Under the pieces are notes generated by a model, which was not told the origin of the DNA, made no database searches, and was given only the letters and a program-made list of their open reading frames with translations. Both the position numbers and the translations under genes were made by a program. A stretch of 5,042 nucleotides of DNA from Acidobacteriota bacterium (GTDB taxonomy: Bacteria; Acidobacteriota; Blastocatellia; Pyrinomonadales; Pyrinomonadaceae): the NCBI GenBank assembly GCA_003222835.1, contig QHXE01000450.1:4794-9835 (forward strand), given 5' to 3'. This document shows, in pieces, positions 1-5,042 of this stretch. Numbering within the stretch: the stretch's first letter is position 1; each line of letters opens with the position of its first letter.

Positions 1-405
1 ATCTTCATCGCTGAAGAAAGTAATCTCCTGCGGCTGTTTCTCGTCTAAGATCGTGAATGCGTTCTTGCCGAGACCCGAAACAAACCGACCGTAGATGTCC
101 GTCACCGTCACGTTAAAAGTGATTAAGTCCGTGTTGATGATGAGCTGTTGCCGCTCGTCGACTTCGGTCCCGGGCTTTTGCTTATCGCCGGACGATTCGG
201 TTGGCGCGAGCAACTTTTGCGGAGACTTATCCGCCGGTGTTTGCGCGGGCGCCGGTTCGACCTTGAGCAGTTCTTTTTCGGGAGGCGGAGGAGGCTTCTG
301 GCCGGGCTTTTCCTGCGCTCTTGAATTCTGTATAGCGAAGAACGTCGCAACCAGAATCAAGCTAATGACAAGTGCGACCGACGCGGCGTGACGACGCGAT
401 TCCAT
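1..405 (-). CDS. VWFA-related acidobacterial exported protein, N-terminal part (truncated by window edge)
   Basis: Only the first 135 codons are inside the window, and the frame stays open to base 1. Residues 1-30 look like a signal peptide: basic start (MESRRH), a hydrophobic stretch at about 8-25, and a likely signal peptidase I site after S-R-A (residue 30). A Pro/Lys/Glu-rich linker with a run of five prolines follows to about residue 85. From about residue 88 the pattern LIINTDLITFNVTVTD, then GRFVSGL, then ILDEKQPQEITFF matches the opening of the VWFA-related Acidobacterial domain (TIGR03436), which precedes a von Willebrand A fold in complete members. The VWA part, with any MIDAS metal site, lies beyond the edge and cannot be checked. 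The start codon (complement of 403-405) is supported by AGGGGG five bases upstream. The protein is predicted to be exported; its substrate or partner is unknown. Confidence 0.85.
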   Translation of the reverse strand, partial: MESRRHAASVALVISLILVATFFAIQNSRAQEKPGQKPPPPPEKELLKVEPAPAQTPADKSPQKLLAPTESSGDKQKPGTEVDERQQLIINTDLITFNVTVTDIYGRFVSGLGKNAFTILDEKQPQEITFFSDED

Positions 406-815
406 TGATTCCCCCTGTCTTTGGCGATGCACCTTGGTCTGAGATCCGCGCGCTCGAATTTTGCACGATTCCTGTATGCACAGTTTGAATGCGAGTCGCG
501 GATAGATCGAAGATCGAAAAGTTTTCGCCTTCACTAATTCACGCGAATCTGCGCCAAAACCCTCTAATGAGTGACCGACGCAGCTTTCACTTTCGGAAAA
601 GATTACTCGGGGAGACGCTGCGCAACGCCAAAGCAGTCCGGGCCTGTGAACGCATTGTAGGACAGGCAAGCCTTGGGCGCAAGAAATAACTCGCTCGGGT
701 GACCTCTTAATTTGGCCTTGCGCCTTTCGATCTTCGTTTCTGAGCGGCTTTGCGTGAAATGCATTTAGGCCAGGGCTTCGGGCTTCGGTCCAAGGAAGGA
801 CTGAAGAACAAAAAC
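406..815. other. Gene-free stretch between the VWFA-related gene and the HhH gene
   Basis: I find no supported gene in these 410 bases. A 66-codon plus-strand reading frame (489-689) has no Shine-Dalgarno sequence and resembles no protein family I know. The region must carry the promoter of the minus-strand VWFA-related gene, but I see no convincing -35/-10 pair. Two trivial tandem heptamers are present: AGATCGA twice at 504-517 and GGCTTCG twice at 774-787. Just after the HhH stop, the minus strand has a short T-run (TTTTTG) without a preceding stable stem, so no intrinsic terminator is called. Confidence 0.5.
411..416 (-). promoter_or_regulatory. Ribosome binding site of the VWFA-related gene
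   Basis: On the minus strand the sequence reads AGGGGG, five bases before the ATG at 405. This purine-rich block fixes the start at 405 and agrees with the signal peptide beginning there. Confidence 0.6.
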
Positions 816-1265
816 CTATAGCCGCCGCTTAATTCTTTCCGCCGTCTTTGCCCCAATGCCGTCAACCATTTCCAGTCCGCCGCCTTCGGCAAACTTGCGC
901 AGGTCGTCCAGCGAAGCAATTCTGAATTTCTGATGCAACATCGCAGCGGTTTTTGGGCCGACCCCGGGCAGTTCGAGCAAATCAAGAACAGTTTCCGGAG
1001 TCTCGGCAGTCATCCTTTCCCAGGCATCGAAGGTCCCGCGATCAAGCAGTTCGACGATCTTACCCGCGATTGCTTTGCCCACTCCCGGGATTTCTTGTAA
1101 TCCCGCAGTGCCGTCTTTATCGACAATTTCTTTCATCGGCGTCGGCCAGGTTTCGATCGCTTCGGCAGCCATGCGGTACGAGCGAGTGCGAAACGTGTCC
1201 TCGCCGCGGACTTCCATTAGCGAAGCCATGCGATTGAAGTGACGAGCGATTTCTTCGTTATCCAT
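816..1265 (-). CDS. Stand-alone helix-hairpin-helix protein resembling the N-terminal lyase/HhH region of family X DNA polymerase
   Basis: The 149-residue product aligns in register with the N-terminus of bacterial PolX. Residues 2-50 (NEEIARHFNRMASLMEVRGE...FRTRSYRMAAEAIE) match the start of the 8-kDa Pol-beta-like domain. A first HhH follows at 59-76 (IPGVGKAIAGKI), a second at 99-114 (LPGVGPKTAAML) and a third at 134-148 (VDGIGAKTAERIKRRL). In PolX the third HhH is followed by the palm/fingers polymerase domain and a PHP exonuclease domain, giving about 570 residues. Here the frame ends in TAG at once, and I saw no palm-like sequence in the bases just beyond. Aligned to human Pol beta, K69 falls on Lys72, the Schiff-base residue of the dRP lyase. 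The expected role is binding of gapped or abasic DNA; lyase activity is only inferred. An in-frame ATG at 1340 would add 25 residues outside the conserved fold, so I prefer 1265, though its Shine-Dalgarno is weak (ACCGAG). It could be a DNA-binding repair accessory protein or a degraded PolX. Confidence 0.82.
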   Translation of the reverse strand: MDNEEIARHFNRMASLMEVRGEDTFRTRSYRMAAEAIETWPTPMKEIVDKDGTAGLQEIPGVGKAIAGKIVELLDRGTFDAWERMTAETPETVLDLLELPGVGPKTAAMLHQKFRIASLDDLRKFAEGGGLEMVDGIGAKTAERIKRRL

Positions 1266-1458
1266 TTGCTCGGTTAATGGTAAAGCGCGAATCGTGAATG
1301 ATAAATTGCAGGCCGCACGGCTGATCTGGCAAGCGATCAAAAAGGGTACCCAACGCCGAACGCAAACTAAACGTTCTTACTTCCCGCCAACCAGATTCTG
1401 TCGCTAGTTTTGCGTCCGTGCAAATACCAACGCGTACTTTCTCCCTGGAACAGGCCGT

Positions 1459-2136
1459 TCAGGCCGCAGCTTTTCTCTGGTCCCCCGGCATCGCACGCGT
1501 CAGCAACTTTCGCACTTCATCGTCGGTAGTTTGCTCAAAGTTTTCGTACCACAAGCCGACGGCTTGGAAAGGTTCGGGCGTGAGGGCGCACACGACATCA
1601 ACTTCATCTTTGAACGAGTCGCAGGTCTCACGAGCCCCCACCGGCGCGGCGACGACGATTTGCTTCGGCTCTTTTTGCCGTAGCGCCTTGACGGCAGCTC
1701 GCATCGTTGAGCCGGTGGCCAATCCGTCATCGACGACAATCACGACGCGGTCTCGCACATCGACAGGCGGACGTGCGCCGCGATAGAGCCGTTCGCGTCG
1801 CTCAAGTTCGCGCAATTCATCAGCCGCCACTCGATCTATCTCTTCATCCGGAATTCTTATGTACGACAACACGTCATGATTTAGTACCCGCACGCCGCCG
1901 CTGGCAATCGCGCCCATCGCTAACTCTTCATGGCCCGGAACGCCGAGCTTTCGCACCGTAAAGACATCGAGCTGCGCACGCAGTTTCTGCGCAACCTCGT
2001 AAGCCACCGGAATGCCTCCGCGCGGTAACCCCAGCACAATAACGTCGCGACGAGCGGCGTAATCGGTCAGTCTCTCCGCGAGGAACCGCCCGGCTTCGCT
2101 CCGGTCTTTAAAAATCTTTTCGAACATAATTGTCAT
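1459..2136 (-). CDS. Phosphoribosyltransferase-domain protein (COG1926-type)
   Basis: The 225-residue product is a soluble type I phosphoribosyltransferase fold. The PRPP-binding loop is clear at residues 132-145 (VIVVDDGLATGSTM): two acidic residues after a hydrophobic strand, then the TGST loop. Residues 33-42 (IVLGLPRGGI) and 62-78 (RKLGVPGHEELAMGAIA), and the C-terminal WYENFEQTTDDEV (196-208), are typical of the predicted phosphoribosyltransferases of COG1926, which can also occur fused to a hydrolase domain. Here the domain stands alone at normal length. The acceptor base is unknown; members are often annotated only by fold, and I cannot assign a purine or pyrimidine substrate. The start at 2136 is supported by GAGGT nine bases upstream; the alternative ATG at 2127 would lie too far from it. 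A sigma-54-like element lies about 70 bp upstream. The gene is transcribed divergently from fumC and shows no pathway link to it. Confidence 0.9.
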   Translation of the reverse strand: MTIMFEKIFKDRSEAGRFLAERLTDYAARRDVIVLGLPRGGIPVAYEVAQKLRAQLDVFTVRKLGVPGHEELAMGAIASGGVRVLNHDVLSYIRIPDEEIDRVAADELRELERRERLYRGARPPVDVRDRVVIVVDDGLATGSTMRAAVKALRQKEPKQIVVAAPVGARETCDSFKDEVDVVCALTPEPFQAVGLWYENFEQTTDDEVRKLLTRAMPGDQRKAAA

Positions 2137-2145
2137 TGTGCGCGT

Positions 2146-2150
2146 ACCTC
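2146..2150 (-). promoter_or_regulatory. Ribosome binding site of the phosphoribosyltransferase gene
   Basis: The minus strand reads GAGGT, nine bases before the ATG at 2136 and eighteen before the alternative ATG at 2127. This favours the upstream start. Confidence 0.6.
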
Positions 2151-2204
2151 ATTGCTTTTGAGCGTCTGGAAATGATTCGCAAGCCGTTGATTCAATATTT
2201 ACAA

Positions 2205-2220
2205 TGCATTGATTGTGCCA
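2205..2220 (-). promoter_or_regulatory. Possible sigma-54 (RpoN) -24/-12 promoter for the phosphoribosyltransferase gene
   Basis: Read on the minus strand, the site is TGGCACAATCAATGCA. Against the consensus TGGCACRNNNNTTGCW it has the full TGGCAC, the required ten bases between GG and GC, and ATGCA in place of TTGCA, so one mismatch. It faces the phosphoribosyltransferase gene. Initiation about 11-12 bases past the GC would give a leader of roughly 55-60 nt. The -12 half overlaps a 10-bp palindrome (CAATGCATTG, 2202-2211), so a different regulator could equally use this sequence. No RpoN or enhancer-binding protein gene is in the window. Confidence 0.35.
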
Positions 2221-2240
2221 CTTGATGTGCGTTGAATTAA

Positions 2241-2253
2241 CGCGGAATCCGCG
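2241..2253. promoter_or_regulatory. Perfect 13-bp palindrome in the divergent intergenic region
   Basis: The site reads CGCGGA-A-TCCGCG, with six-base arms around one central base. It lies about 20 bp upstream of the sigma-54-like element as read from the phosphoribosyltransferase gene, and about 125 bp upstream of fumC. It could be a binding site for a dimeric regulator. No regulator gene is visible nearby to pair with it. Confidence 0.3.
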
Positions 2254-2288
2254 CGTGTCCTTAAGAAATACTCGTGAACTTCTCTCAG

Positions 2289-2306
2289 GAGTGAGCACGG
2301 TCACTC
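2289..2306. promoter_or_regulatory. 18-bp dyad upstream of fumC, operator-like
   Basis: The arms are GAGTGA and TCACTC around the six-base spacer GCACGG. The dyad covers the position where a -35 element would be expected for the -10-like TACAAT at 2327-2332, and no good -35 hexamer is present there. That arrangement would suit an activator-dependent fumC promoter, but this is inference. As seen from the opposite gene, it lies about 70-85 bp upstream of the sigma-54-like element, also a plausible distance for an upstream activator site. Confidence 0.3.
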
Positions 2307-2326
2307 ACCCAAGAGTGCTGTTGGTG

Positions 2327-2332
2327 TACAAT
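2327..2332 (+). promoter_or_regulatory. -10-like hexamer of a possible fumC promoter
   Basis: TACAAT differs from TATAAT at one position and lies 46 bp before the fumC ATG, giving a leader of about 40 nt if used. No TTGACA-like hexamer occurs 16-18 bp upstream; that stretch is occupied by the GAGTGA/TCACTC dyad. Promoter motifs in Acidobacteriota are not well fixed, so this is a tentative call. Confidence 0.3.
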
Positions 2333-2347
2333 TCTGCCGGCGCAGAA
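2332..2347. promoter_or_regulatory. Perfect 6-bp inverted repeat with 4-base loop upstream of fumC
   Basis: TTCTGC and GCAGAA flank the loop CGGC. It could fold as a small RNA hairpin at the 5' end of the fumC mRNA, about 15 bases before the Shine-Dalgarno. However, if transcription starts from the TACAAT hexamer that abuts it, the start would fall inside the repeat and only the right arm would be transcribed. In that case it would act only as a DNA dyad. Confidence 0.3.
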
Positions 2348-2362
2348 AGGATAGAATCTTCC

Positions 2363-2367
2363 GAGGT
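2363..2367 (+). promoter_or_regulatory. Ribosome binding site of fumC
   Basis: GAGGT lies eleven bases before the ATG at 2379, slightly longer than ideal spacing. No closer purine block or better in-frame start exists before the conserved [13 protein letters not shown] segment. Confidence 0.5.
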
Positions 2368-2378
2368 CACAATACGCG

Positions 2379-3782
2379 ATGCAGGAAGAACAACCGGCCA
2401 AAAACGCTCGCATTGAAACGGATTCGATGGGCGAGGTTGAAGTGCCCGCTGATAAGTACTGGGGCGCGCAGACGCAGCGCTCCCTGCTTCATTTCAATAT
2501 CGGCTATGACGTGATGCCGCGCGAGATGATTCGCGCGTTTGGCGTGCTCAAGAAAGCGTGTGTGCTGGTAAATCACGATCTGGGCAAGCTATCGGACGAC
2601 AAGCTGAAGCTTATCGTACAGGCGTGCGATGAAGTGATCGAAGGCAAGCTCGATGAACATTTTCCTTTGCGGGTCTGGCAGACTGGCAGCGGCACGCAGA
2701 CCAACATGAACGCAAATGAAGTGATTTCGAATCGCGCGATCGAGTTGGCGGGCGGCGTATTGGGAAGCAAGAAGCCGATTCATCCCAACGACGACGTGAA
2801 TATGTCGCAGTCGTCGAACGACACATTTCCCACCGCCATGCACATCGCCGCCGCCGAGGAGATGAACAAGCTGATTCCGGAAGTGCGGAAAGTGCACAAG
2901 GCGATTGCGGCGAAGGCTGAAGAGTTCAAAGATGTCGTTAAGATTGGCCGCACGCATTTGCAGGACGCGACGCCTTTGACAGTCGGCCAGGAGATGTCAG
3001 GTTGGGCAAGTTTGCTTGAGCGCGATATCGATCGGATGAAAGAAACTCTGCCCGGACTCTACGATCTCGCAATTGGCGGCACCGCTGTCGGCACCGGCTT
3101 GAATGCGCACGCTGAATTTGGCGAGCGGGCGGCGAAAAGGATTTCCGAGCTGACCGGACTTCCGTTTAAATCCCATCCAAACAAATTCGCGGCCTTGTCG
3201 GCGCATGATGAAATCGTTTTCACGAGTGGTGCTTTGAAGACCCTCGCCGCCTCGCTGATGAAAATCGCCAACGACATACGCTGGCTGGCTTCGGGGCCGC
3301 GCTGTGGCCTAGGCGAATTGATAATCCCGGAGAACGAACCCGGCTCGTCGATCATGCCCGGCAAAGTCAATCCCACGCAGAGCGAAGCTATGACAATGGT
3401 CGCAGTGCAAGTGATGGGCAACGATGCGGCGATTGGCTTCGCGGGCTCGCAAGGCAACTTTGAATTGAACGTTTTTAAGCCGGTAATGATTCACAACCTG
3501 CTGCACTCGATTCGTCTGATTCATGACGCGTGTCACGGGTTCGTCGAATACTGCATCGCCGGCCTGGGCGTTAATCGCGAACAGATCGAGCACCACTTGC
3601 GGGATTCGCTCATGCTGGTGACCGCTTTGAATCCGCACATCGGTTACGACAACTCGGCAAAGATCGCCAAGAACGCGCATAAGAAAGGCATCTCGCTGCG
3701 TGAGTCGGCGATCGAATTGGGTTTGTTGGCGGGCGAGAAGTTCGATGAATTGGTGAAGCCCGAAGAGATGACGCATCCTTAG
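2379..3782 (+). CDS. fumC: Class II fumarate hydratase
   Basis: This enzyme interconverts fumarate and L-malate in the TCA cycle, acts in the cytosol as a homotetramer, and needs no iron-sulfur cluster. The 467-residue length equals that of E. coli FumC. The N-terminal [20 protein letters not shown], the substrate-binding [14 protein letters not shown] (102-115) and [13 protein letters not shown] (141-153), and the family signature [15 protein letters not shown] (322-336) are all intact. With a constant offset of five from E. coli numbering, H193, S323, K329, N331 and E336 match His188, Ser318, Lys324, Asn326 and Glu331. The [12 protein letters not shown] segment (357-368) and the C-terminal [16 protein letters not shown] complete the family pattern. 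Aspartase and argininosuccinate lyase share the signature, but overall similarity is clearly to fumarase. The ATG at 2379 has GAGGT upstream. The gene is single-cistron in this window and converges with the membrane protein gene 7 bp past its stop codon. Confidence 0.97.
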   Translation: MQEEQPAKNARIETDSMGEVEVPADKYWGAQTQRSLLHFNIGYDVMPREMIRAFGVLKKACVLVNHDLGKLSDDKLKLIVQACDEVIEGKLDEHFPLRVWQTGSGTQTNMNANEVISNRAIELAGGVLGSKKPIHPNDDVNMSQSSNDTFPTAMHIAAAEEMNKLIPEVRKVHKAIAAKAEEFKDVVKIGRTHLQDATPLTVGQEMSGWASLLERDIDRMKETLPGLYDLAIGGTAVGTGLNAHAEFGERAAKRISELTGLPFKSHPNKFAALSAHDEIVFTSGALKTLAASLMKIANDIRWLASGPRCGLGELIIPENEPGSSIMPGKVNPTQSEAMTMVAVQVMGNDAAIGFAGSQGNFELNVFKPVMIHNLLHSIRLIHDACHGFVEYCIAGLGVNREQIEHHLRDSLMLVTALNPHIGYDNSAKIAKNAHKKGISLRESAIELGLLAGEKFDELVKPEEMTHP

Positions 3783-3789
3783 TCGCAAA

Positions 3790-5042
3790 TTAGCGCTGCC
3801 AGTCCTTCAACTCGTCGACCACTCGCAAAACTTCGGCTCGCTTCTTCTCAAACACCGCAAACGTGGCGATGATCAGCGCGCCCGTAACGATGCCCGCGAC
3901 GTACCAAAGCCAGGTCCAGCCAAAGTTTACTGACGCGTAATTGATCATGGTCCCGATCGCCAGCACGAGAAAGGTCGAACCCAGCAACAGAAACGCCCGG
4001 ATGCGAAAGATCATTCCGGCAAACACTCCCGCGACCGATAAACCGGCCAGAATCAAAGGCAGCCAAGGCGAATGCGCGACACCGTTCATGAAAATGTCGG
4101 CGGTCGAAGAAACGTAGATCACCGCCAGCGCCAAGTAGCGAACCGCGGTCATCTGCGCGTCCGAAAAATCTTTGCGATTCAGGTGCGCGGCAATCAGCAC
4201 TGAAATCGCCATCGGGATTAGCCACAATTGCGGATGTTGCCAAAATTGATAATCGGTTGTGTGATGCAGCAGGTACCACAAGCCGCCGTTGCCTGCCAAA
4301 GCGGCCAACAATCCAAACAAAAACGAGCGCCTGAGGATCGAAAGCAAGCCGTATAGTCCGCCGACGACAAACAGCAACAGCGAATAATCAATCTGCGACG
4401 CCGCGATCCAGAAACCCAACACCGGCAGCAAAGGCAACAACGCTCCGGTGCGTTCAATCGGCTTGGCCAGCACCATTACTTCACGGCGACGCAGCAGCTC
4501 GCTGATCGTTACACCAATGTAAGCTATCCCAACGATAACCAGAGGCCAGTAGCGTTCGAAGAATCCGGTGAACAGCCACGGCATTGTGAGACGAATATGC
4601 ATGAACAGCAAAGCAAGCAAAGCCTCGGCGACGTAAACGTAGCGATGGCGACGATGTTCGGAGAGACTGAGTGGATCGTGTTTGGGTGAAAGCGCAAAGA
4701 GGACGCAGACAGTCGTGGCACACGCGAGTGTAATGGCCACCGTCATCAACGCGAGTGGTTTGATCCGCACGGCGCCAAACTCGATCTGATAATAGACTTC
4801 GGTGCAAAGCACGAAACCGAGGGAGATGGTGCCGGCGATAGTCATTGCGGGAACGCAATCGCGAAAGGCCTTAGTCCAGTCGGGTTCGCGTTCGAGCAAC
4901 TTATCAAGCTCGGCGCCAAACAATGCGACCGCAGCGAACATTATGGTCATTAAGATGACGGCGCGATTCAACCATGTGCCGCTTGCCCCCGGCGTCAATG
5001 CGGACCAGCCCAGGAAAACGGCACCCAGCAACAACATTGAAA
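3790..5042 (-). CDS. Polytopic membrane protein of unassigned family (probably 5'-truncated by window edge)
   Basis: I do not recognise the family. From the first ATG in the window (5037) the product has 415 residues and about 13 hydrophobic segments, near residues 1-14, 22-41, 62-84, 95-117, 133-153, 162-181, 197-215, 218-235, 238-256, 268-285, 298-313, 325-343, 347-365 and 374-394 (some may merge). It ends in a short charged tail (EKKRAEVLRVVDELKDWQR), probably cytoplasmic. The frame is still open at base 5042, and the first hydrophobic segment begins with no signal-like charged start, so the true N-terminus probably lies outside the window. No catalytic motif, transporter signature or soluble domain is visible; loops are short and partly basic (LLRRRE, LNRKD, ILRRS). 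It loosely resembles the long multi-pass membrane proteins carrying DUF2157- or DUF2339-type domains, but I cannot confirm that. It converges on fumC with only 7 bp between stop codons. Confidence 0.85.
   Translation of the reverse strand, partial: SMLLLGAVFLGWSALTPGASGTWLNRAVILMTIMFAAVALFGAELDKLLEREPDWTKAFRDCVPAMTIAGTISLGFVLCTEVYYQIEFGAVRIKPLALMTVAITLACATTVCVLFALSPKHDPLSLSEHRRHRYVYVAEALLALLFMHIRLTMPWLFTGFFERYWPLVIVGIAYIGVTISELLRRREVMVLAKPIERTGALLPLLPVLGFWIAASQIDYSLLLFVVGGLYGLLSILRRSFLFGLLAALAGNGGLWYLLHHTTDYQFWQHPQLWLIPMAISVLIAAHLNRKDFSDAQMTAVRYLALAVIYVSSTADIFMNGVAHSPWLPLILAGLSVAGVFAGMIFRIRAFLLLGSTFLVLAIGTMINYASVNFGWTWLWYVAGIVTGALIIATFAVFEKKRAEVLRVVDELKDWQR

Noticed and set aside
489..689. 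66-codon plus-strand reading frame in the gap beside the VWFA-related gene
   Set aside because: No Shine-Dalgarno sequence, low-complexity basic composition, no family resemblance, and it lies where the promoter of the minus-strand gene is expected.
707..985. 92-codon minus-strand frame overlapping the 3' end of the HhH gene, considered as a frameshifted continuation of PolX
   Set aside because: Its translation (Cys/Arg/Ser-rich) shows no palm, fingers or PHP motifs, and the overlapping part is an out-of-frame shadow of the HhH gene.
1322..1339. TGATC-N8-GATCA dyad upstream of the HhH gene
   Set aside because: Arms are only five bases and there is no clear promoter next to it; this is close to chance expectation.
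1342..1350. GGGTACCC followed by TTTTT on the minus strand, considered as an intrinsic terminator after the phosphoribosyltransferase gene
   Set aside because: The 8-bp palindrome has no loop, so it cannot form a stable hairpin in RNA, and no longer stem surrounds it.
1451..1466. Direct repeat CAGGCCG at the end of the phosphoribosyltransferase gene, with a GGCC-N5-GGCC mini-stem
   Set aside because: A four-base stem without a U-tract is not a credible terminator, and the repeat is too short to suggest a mobile or attachment site.
3309..3788. 159-codon minus-strand frame antisense to the 3' end of fumC
   Set aside because: It is the complement of a strongly conserved fumarase coding region; its sequence is His/Arg/Val-rich without a recognisable domain, as expected for a shadow frame.
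1..5042. Search for CRISPR repeats, tRNA or rRNA genes, insertion-sequence ends, toxin-antitoxin pairs or a defence island
   Set aside because: None seen: no regularly spaced repeats, no tRNA-like cloverleaf or conserved rRNA stretches, no transposase-like protein, and neighbouring genes of ordinary or unknown function.

Overview
The window looks like chromosomal DNA from a member of the Acidobacteriota, probably an uncultured soil-type lineage. The main taxonomic evidence is the gene cut off at the left edge. It encodes an exported protein whose N-terminal strand motif (NVTVTD..GRFVSGL....F.ILDE..PQEITFF) is typical of the 'VWFA-related Acidobacterial domain' family (TIGR03436). Composition is moderately GC-rich (mid-50s percent by eye), which fits but does not prove this. 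A more precise placement, such as Blastocatellia/Pyrinomonadaceae, would be a guess.

Layout. Three genes lie on the minus strand in the left half and are read right to left: a phosphoribosyltransferase (2136 to 1459), a small helix-hairpin-helix protein resembling the N-terminal part of family X DNA polymerase (1265 to 816), and the start of the VWFA-related exported protein (405 to 1, truncated by the window edge). Gaps of 193 and 410 bp separate them, so they are unlikely to form one tight operon. A 242-bp divergent intergenic region (2137-2378) separates the phosphoribosyltransferase from fumC, a complete class II fumarase on the plus strand (2379-3782). This intergenic region is the most regulatory-looking part of the window. 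It holds a near-consensus sigma-54-type -24/-12 element facing the phosphoribosyltransferase, several short dyads, and a -10-like hexamer facing fumC. On the right, a large polytopic membrane protein gene (minus strand, 3790 to the window edge) converges on fumC with only 7 bp between the two stop codons.

How the genes relate. Fumarase is a core TCA-cycle enzyme. The phosphoribosyltransferase, the HhH protein, the VWFA-related protein and the membrane protein have no evident shared pathway with it or with each other. I see no mobile element, CRISPR array, RNA gene, toxin-antitoxin pair or recognisable defence or biosynthetic system. The items most worth a second look are the stand-alone PolX-like lyase/HhH protein, the possible sigma-54 promoter, and the unassigned membrane protein.
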